Below are positions 7,220 to 10,022 of a stretch of DNA of 10,022 nt, one piece after another (position 1 is the first letter of the stretch; each line of letters opens with the position of its first letter). A model generated the notes under the pieces. It saw only the letters and a program-made list of their open reading frames with translations. It had not been told where the DNA came from and ran no database searches. Both the position numbers and the translations under genes were made by a program. This stretch comes from Avoscillospira sp045580485 (lineage in GTDB: Bacteria > Bacillota > Clostridia > Oscillospirales > Oscillospiraceae). The stretch covers positions 1-10,022 of the forward strand of contig JAZNNW010000043.1 of NCBI GenBank assembly GCA_045580485.1, read 5' to 3'.

Positions 7220-7226
7220 CTCCTTT
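7220..7226 (-). promoter_or_regulatory. Ribosome binding site of the GH106-like gene
   Basis: On the minus strand this reads AAAGGAG, 7 nt before ATG 7212. It is the strongest Shine-Dalgarno match in this leader and fixes the start. The leader from the predicted transcription start is only about 30 nt, too short for a riboswitch. Confidence 0.75.
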
Positions 7227-7249
7227 TTCCAAAAGGTATCTTTAAGTGC

Positions 7250-7277
7250 AGTATACAACAATCTTCTGAATTTGCAA
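7250..7277 (-). promoter_or_regulatory. Predicted sigma-A promoter for the GH-modABC unit
   Basis: On the minus strand, TTGCAA (7277-7272; 4 of 6 match to TTGACA) and TATACT (7255-7250; 5 of 6 match to TATAAT) are separated by 16 nt. The expected transcription start is near 7243. It sits in the 78-bp gap just after the aldolase terminator, so the glycoside hydrolase and mod genes probably form their own unit. Confidence 0.6.
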
Positions 7278-7290
7278 CCAGAAATTCACC

Positions 7291-7324
7291 AAAAAACGCT
7301 GCGGAATCAAATCCGCAGCGTTTT
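7291..7324 (-). terminator. Rho-independent terminator overlapping the 3' end of the aldolase gene
   Basis: A 13-bp stem is formed by 7293-7305 and 7312-7324 (AAAACGCTGCGGA with TCCGCAGCGTTTT) around a 6-nt loop. On the minus strand it is followed by a run of T. The upstream arm encodes the last residues KTLRI and the stop codon falls in the loop. It should end the yugP-aldolase transcript before the next promoter. Confidence 0.88.
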
Positions 7325-7966
7325 CAATTTCTCCTGTCTCTGACTATGCTGCTGCCAGAGTATCTCCCGCTCCTCCGCAGGCAGATCTTTCGGTGTTCCC
7401 ACCTGTTTCGCCAAGGTCAGAATTCTGGCACTGGCTTCCGCAGCCTCCATGGCATTCATGGCGTCGATAACTGTTTTTCCCACAGCCATAGCGCCATGGT
7501 TTTCCAGAAGAATCACATCTTCTTTTTCCAACAGTGGTCCCACTTCCCGGTAGATATCATCGGTGCCGGGTCTGCCGTAGGCAGCCACTTCAATGGAGCC
7601 GTAGACCACGATCATTTCAGGGTACGCATCGGAGCACACCGGCTGTCCGCACAGGGCATGGGCCGTCAGATAGGGCGCATGGGCATGGACAATGCCGCCG
7701 ATATCCTCCCTGCACCTGTAGGCATGCAGGTGCAGCTTATATTCGGAACTGGCCTTGCAGCTGCCGCCAACCTGTTCCCCGTCCATGGTCAGGACAGCGA
7801 TCTGATCTTCCTGCAGGAAGGCTTTGTTCCTGCCGCTGGGAGTAATATACACCAAATCCCCCTCACGGACAGAAATATTGCCCTCGATGGCGTTCAGGAT
7901 TCCCTTTTCATCCAGCCGCTTGGCTACCAAAAGGACCTGCCGGACCGCCTCTTTGCTGAAATTCAT
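7307..7966 (-). CDS. Class II aldolase, FucA-like (L-fuculose-1-phosphate aldolase family)
   Basis: This 219-aa protein matches the length of FucA (about 215 aa). Zinc-binding residues line up with those of E. coli FucA (E73, H92, H94, H155) at a constant offset of two: Glu75 in SSEYKLHLH, His94 and His96 in VHAHAPY, and His157 in LENHGAM. The phosphate/substrate loops EGNISVR (28-34) and TPSGRNK (42-48) are also present. The family splits sugar 1-phosphates such as fuculose-1-phosphate into DHAP and an aldehyde. Related members are ribulose-5-phosphate 4-epimerases and methylthioribulose-1-phosphate dehydratases, so the exact substrate is uncertain. No kinase or isomerase partner is in the window. 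ATG 7966 has a strong AGGAGG; that site overlaps the stop codon of the upstream protease gene, suggesting coupled translation. Confidence 0.87.
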   Translation of the reverse strand: MNFSKEAVRQVLLVAKRLDEKGILNAIEGNISVREGDLVYITPSGRNKAFLQEDQIAVLTMDGEQVGGSCKASSEYKLHLHAYRCREDIGGIVHAHAPYLTAHALCGQPVCSDAYPEMIVVYGSIEVAAYGRPGTDDIYREVGPLLEKEDVILLENHGAMAVGKTVIDAMNAMEAAEASARILTLAKQVGTPKDLPAEEREILWQQHSQRQEKLKTLRI

Positions 7967-7974
7967 TTGGGCAT

Positions 7975-7981
7975 CCTCCTT
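7975..7981 (-). promoter_or_regulatory. Aldolase ribosome binding site overlapping the yugP stop codon
   Basis: On the minus strand this reads AAGGAGG, 8 nt before ATG 7966. Its first two bases belong to the TAA stop (7982-7980) of the upstream gene. Ribosomes finishing the protease gene would therefore sit on the aldolase start site. Confidence 0.8.
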
Positions 7982-8675
7982 ATCTTCTGCGGCTGTTGCC
8001 CCGGGTCAGAATCACCAGACGGAGCAGCTGCAAAATGGCGGAGAACAAAGCTGCCACATAGGTCAGTGCCGCAGCGCGAAGAACCTTGGACGAGCCTTTC
8101 AGCTCCTCACCTACCAGCATACCGCTTTCTTCCAGTATCCGCAATGCTCTGTTGGAGGCGTTGAACTCCACAGGCAAAGTGATGAGCTGAAACAGCACCA
8201 CAAAGGTGAACAGGAACACACCGATCTGCGCCAGACCCGGCATACCGAAGAGCAGGCCCAGCAAGATCACAGGCCAGGACAGCATGGAACCGATATTGGC
8301 AACGGGCACAGACAAAGACCGCAGCTTCAGAGGCCCATAACCCACATTGTGCTGAATGGCATGGCCGCATTCATGAGCCGCCACACCGATGGCTGCAACG
8401 GAAGTGGAATTATAAACGCTGTCAGACAACCGTAAAATCTTCTCCTTGGGAGAATAGTGATCGGTCAGATTGCCTTTGATCCGCTCAATACGGACATCGG
8501 CAATACCGGCATTACGCAGAATCACTGCCGCTGCATCCTGGGCAGTCAAGCCTCTGCGGTTGGAGACTTTGCTGAACCGCTGAAAGGCGCTGTTGACTCT
8601 CGCCGATGCGATCATACTGATAACGGCTCCGATGAGGACTAAAATATATGTGCTGTCAAAATAAAAGGGATACAC
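7980..8675 (-). CDS. yugP: YugP-family membrane zinc metallopeptidase
   Basis: With the start at GTG 8675 this is a 231-aa integral membrane protein, close to the usual length of YugP (Zn_peptidase_2 family). The active site is AAHECGHAIQH; HECGH at 101-105 supplies two zinc ligands and the catalytic Glu102. LPVEFNASNRAL (about 167-178) supplies the likely third ligand, Glu170, as in other HExxH gluzincin-type membrane proteases. One N-terminal helix (about 9-25), two central helices (about 130-168) and one near 203-222 are visible. Substrates of the family are unknown; a membrane quality-control role is only inferred. I prefer GTG 8675 over GTG 8690 because GGAGG lies 8 nt before it and because the resulting start MYPFYFDSTYIL resembles other YugP proteins. 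It is the first gene of a two-gene unit with the aldolase. Confidence 0.9.
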   Translation of the reverse strand: MYPFYFDSTYILVLIGAVISMIASARVNSAFQRFSKVSNRRGLTAQDAAAVILRNAGIADVRIERIKGNLTDHYSPKEKILRLSDSVYNSTSVAAIGVAAHECGHAIQHNVGYGPLKLRSLSVPVANIGSMLSWPVILLGLLFGMPGLAQIGVFLFTFVVLFQLITLPVEFNASNRALRILEESGMLVGEELKGSSKVLRAAALTYVAALFSAILQLLRLVILTRGNSRRR

Positions 8676-8683
8676 GGACAGTT

Positions 8684-8688
8684 CCTCC
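8684..8688 (-). promoter_or_regulatory. Ribosome binding site that decides the yugP start
   Basis: On the minus strand GGAGG lies 8 nt before GTG 8675. The alternative start GTG 8690 overlaps this site and has only AT-rich sequence with no Shine-Dalgarno match upstream, so the downstream GTG is favoured. Confidence 0.75.
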
Positions 8689-8732
8689 ACAAACAGATTG
8701 TATATTTATTCTGTGTCATCAAAGACTGATAC

Positions 8733-8760
8733 ATTATATCATGTTTTTCCATTTTTTCCA
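8733..8760 (-). promoter_or_regulatory. Predicted sigma-A promoter for yugP-aldolase
   Basis: On the minus strand a perfect TATAAT (8738-8733) is preceded by TG in an extended -10 arrangement (TGATATAAT). A weak -35, TGGAAA (8760-8755), lies 16 nt upstream. Transcription would start near 8726, giving a leader of about 50 nt. It is back-to-back with the phosphofructokinase promoter. Confidence 0.7.
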
Positions 8761-8783
8761 GCGGAAATTATGAGAAATACCTA

Positions 8784-8812
8784 TTTACCTTTGACCGAAA
8801 ATGACTTATAAT
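8784..8812 (+). promoter_or_regulatory. Predicted sigma-A promoter for the phosphofructokinase gene
   Basis: TTTACC (8784-8789, 4 of 6 match to TTGACA) and a perfect TATAAT (8807-8812) are separated by the optimal 17 nt. The expected start is near 8819, giving a leader of about 45 nt with a GGAG site at 8851-8854. A short inverted repeat TGAC-N7-GTCA (8802-8816) covers the -10. Confidence 0.72.
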
Positions 8813-8864
8813 GTCAACGTATGCGGTCTTTTACCGAAATCAACTATTTAGGAGTGTTTTTATA

Positions 8865-10022
8865 ATGAAGCTTTCCCCTCTTCAGATCGCCAGATACCAG
8901 TATCAGCCCAAGCTGCCCGGTATGCTCAGAAACGGCATCTCCGAGATCTGCGTGAAGAACGGCAGTGCAACTGAAAGCGTTGCCAACCAGGATCAGATCA
9001 AGGCTCTGTTCCCCAACACCTACGGCAAGAATGAGATTACCTTCCAGAAGGGTCAGAACACTGCTGAGGATAAGAAGCAGGTCGTCGGTGTTGTCCTCTC
9101 CGGCGGTCAGGCTCCCGGTGGTCACAATGTTATCTGCGGCCTGTACGACGCACTGAAGCGCACCAATAAGGATAATGTCCTCTATGGCTTCAAGGGCGGT
9201 CCCAGCGGTCTGATCGAGGATGATTATCTGATTTTTGACGATGAATATATCAACCAGTACCGCAACACCGGCGGTTTCGATATCATCGGTTCCGGCAGAA
9301 CCAAGCTGGAGACCGAAGAACAGTTCGCCATCGTGGCTGATGTCTGCAAGAAGCACGGCATCACTGCCATCGTCATCATCGGCGGCGACGATTCCAACAC
9401 CAATGCCGCTGTTCTGGCTGAGTACTTTGCCGCCAACAACTCCGGCGTGCAGGTCATCGGCTGCCCCAAGACCATCGACGGCGACCTGAAGAACGACGAT
9501 ATTGAGTGCTCCTTCGGCTTCGATACCGCCACCAAGACCTATGCCGAGATCGTCGGCAACATTGAGCGTGATGCCAACTCTGCCAAGAAATACTGGCACT
9601 TCGTCAAGGTCATGGGCCGCTCCGCTTCCCATGTGGCTCTGGAAACTGCTCTGCAGACCCAGCCCAACATCTGCCTCATCGGTGAAGAAGTTGCTGAGAA
9701 GAAGCTGTCTCTGGCTCAGCTGACCGACTATATTGCTGACTCCGTCGCCAACCGTGCCGCCAAGGGCTGGAACTTTGGTGTTGCCATCATTCCCGAAGGC
9801 ATCGTAGAGTTCGTTCCCGAATTCTCCGTGCTGATCGCTGAGATCAACGAGCTGCTGGCCGGCGAAAAGGCTGATAAGTTCAATGACCTGCCCACCTGGA
9901 AGGAAAAGTACGCTTTCATTGAGAATGGTCTGACCAAGGAATCCATGGCTGTTTTCGCTCAGCTGCCCGAAGGCATCCAGCAGCAGCTGTTCCTGGAGCG
10001 TGACCCCCACGGCAATGTTCAG
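8865..10022 (+). CDS. pfp: Pyrophosphate-dependent 6-phosphofructokinase (PFP), 3'-truncated by window end
   Basis: An open frame of 386 codons runs from ATG 8865 to the last base with no stop. Long-form PFP enzymes are about 550 aa, so roughly 160 residues are missing. It phosphorylates fructose 6-phosphate using pyrophosphate instead of ATP and can run in both directions in glycolysis. The phosphoryl-donor loop starts VVLSGGQAPGGHN (77-88). GGDDSN (173-178) has the second Asp that replaces the Gly of ATP enzymes and blocks ATP. PKTIDGDLKN (201-210) carries the Lys of the PPi type and the catalytic Asp. MGR (250-252) binds the sugar phosphate. GGAG lies 10 nt before the ATG. Heavy use of CTG, GGC and AAG suggests high expression. 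A 388-codon antisense frame opposite it is a shadow. Confidence 0.95.
   Translation, partial: MKLSPLQIARYQYQPKLPGMLRNGISEICVKNGSATESVANQDQIKALFPNTYGKNEITFQKGQNTAEDKKQVVGVVLSGGQAPGGHNVICGLYDALKRTNKDNVLYGFKGGPSGLIEDDYLIFDDEYINQYRNTGGFDIIGSGRTKLETEEQFAIVADVCKKHGITAIVIIGGDDSNTNAAVLAEYFAANNSGVQVIGCPKTIDGDLKNDDIECSFGFDTATKTYAEIVGNIERDANSAKKYWHFVKVMGRSASHVALETALQTQPNICLIGEEVAEKKLSLAQLTDYIADSVANRAAKGWNFGVAIIPEGIVEFVPEFSVLIAEINELLAGEKADKFNDLPTWKEKYAFIENGLTKESMAVFAQLPEGIQQQLFLERDPHGNVQ

Noticed and set aside
6412..7245. 277-codon plus-strand open frame opposite the glycoside hydrolase
   Set aside because: No recognisable domain; the minus-strand frame spans the whole region with family motifs.
7213..7306. 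Molybdenum-cofactor or other riboswitch upstream of the GH-mod unit
   Set aside because: Only about 30 nt separate the predicted transcription start from the ATG, and the sole strong hairpin nearby is the terminator of the preceding gene.
8844..10010. 388-codon minus-strand open frame opposite pfp
   Set aside because: The plus strand encodes an unmistakable PPi-phosphofructokinase throughout. The antisense product is a Val/Leu/Gly/Asp-rich shadow with no start signal.

Overview
The window reads as chromosomal DNA of an anaerobic Gram-positive bacterium, most likely an uncultured Clostridia/Oscillospiraceae-like gut member. This is an inference from moderate-to-high GC, strong AAAGGAG-type ribosome binding sites, a long pyrophosphate-dependent phosphofructokinase, a YugP-type membrane protease and a lipoprotein ModA. 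No rRNA, tRNA, CRISPR array, prophage or insertion sequence is visible.

The first 179 bases are not genomic. Bases 96-179 match, from memory, the 84-nt MGI/BGISEQ (DNBSEQ) library adapter in its full layout: 42-nt arm, 10-nt barcode, 32-nt arm. Bases 1-95 are a second copy of bases 180-274. The pattern insert-adapter-insert is what a DNA-nanoball concatemer with a 95-bp insert would give, so the real contig begins at about base 180.

Bases 181-2680 (+) hold the 3' part of a spermidine/putrescine ABC transporter operon: potB (5'-truncated), potC and potD, joined by 4-bp stop/start overlaps. PotD is unusual in having no lipobox and instead a C-terminal membrane helix with an arginine-rich tail. 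A bidirectional terminator (2682-2707) separates it from the convergent minus-strand genes.

Bases 7277 down to 2709 (-) form one probable operon with a promoter at 7250-7277. It holds a 678-aa intracellular GH106-like (alpha-L-rhamnosidase-related) glycoside hydrolase and then modA, modB and modC for molybdate/tungstate uptake. Gaps are 4, 15 and 0 bp, and the ribosome binding sites of modA and modC lie inside the preceding genes.

Bases 8760 down to 7291 (-) form a second minus-strand operon: a YugP-family membrane zinc metallopeptidase and a FucA-like class II aldolase. Its terminator hairpin overlaps the last codons of the aldolase gene. Divergently, from a promoter at 8784-8812 (+), a pyrophosphate-dependent 6-phosphofructokinase starts at 8865 and runs off the window end.

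I see no convincing undescribed system. The most consequential observation is the adapter artefact at the left end. The most interesting biological ones are the membrane-anchored PotD and the coupling of a glycoside hydrolase gene to modABC.
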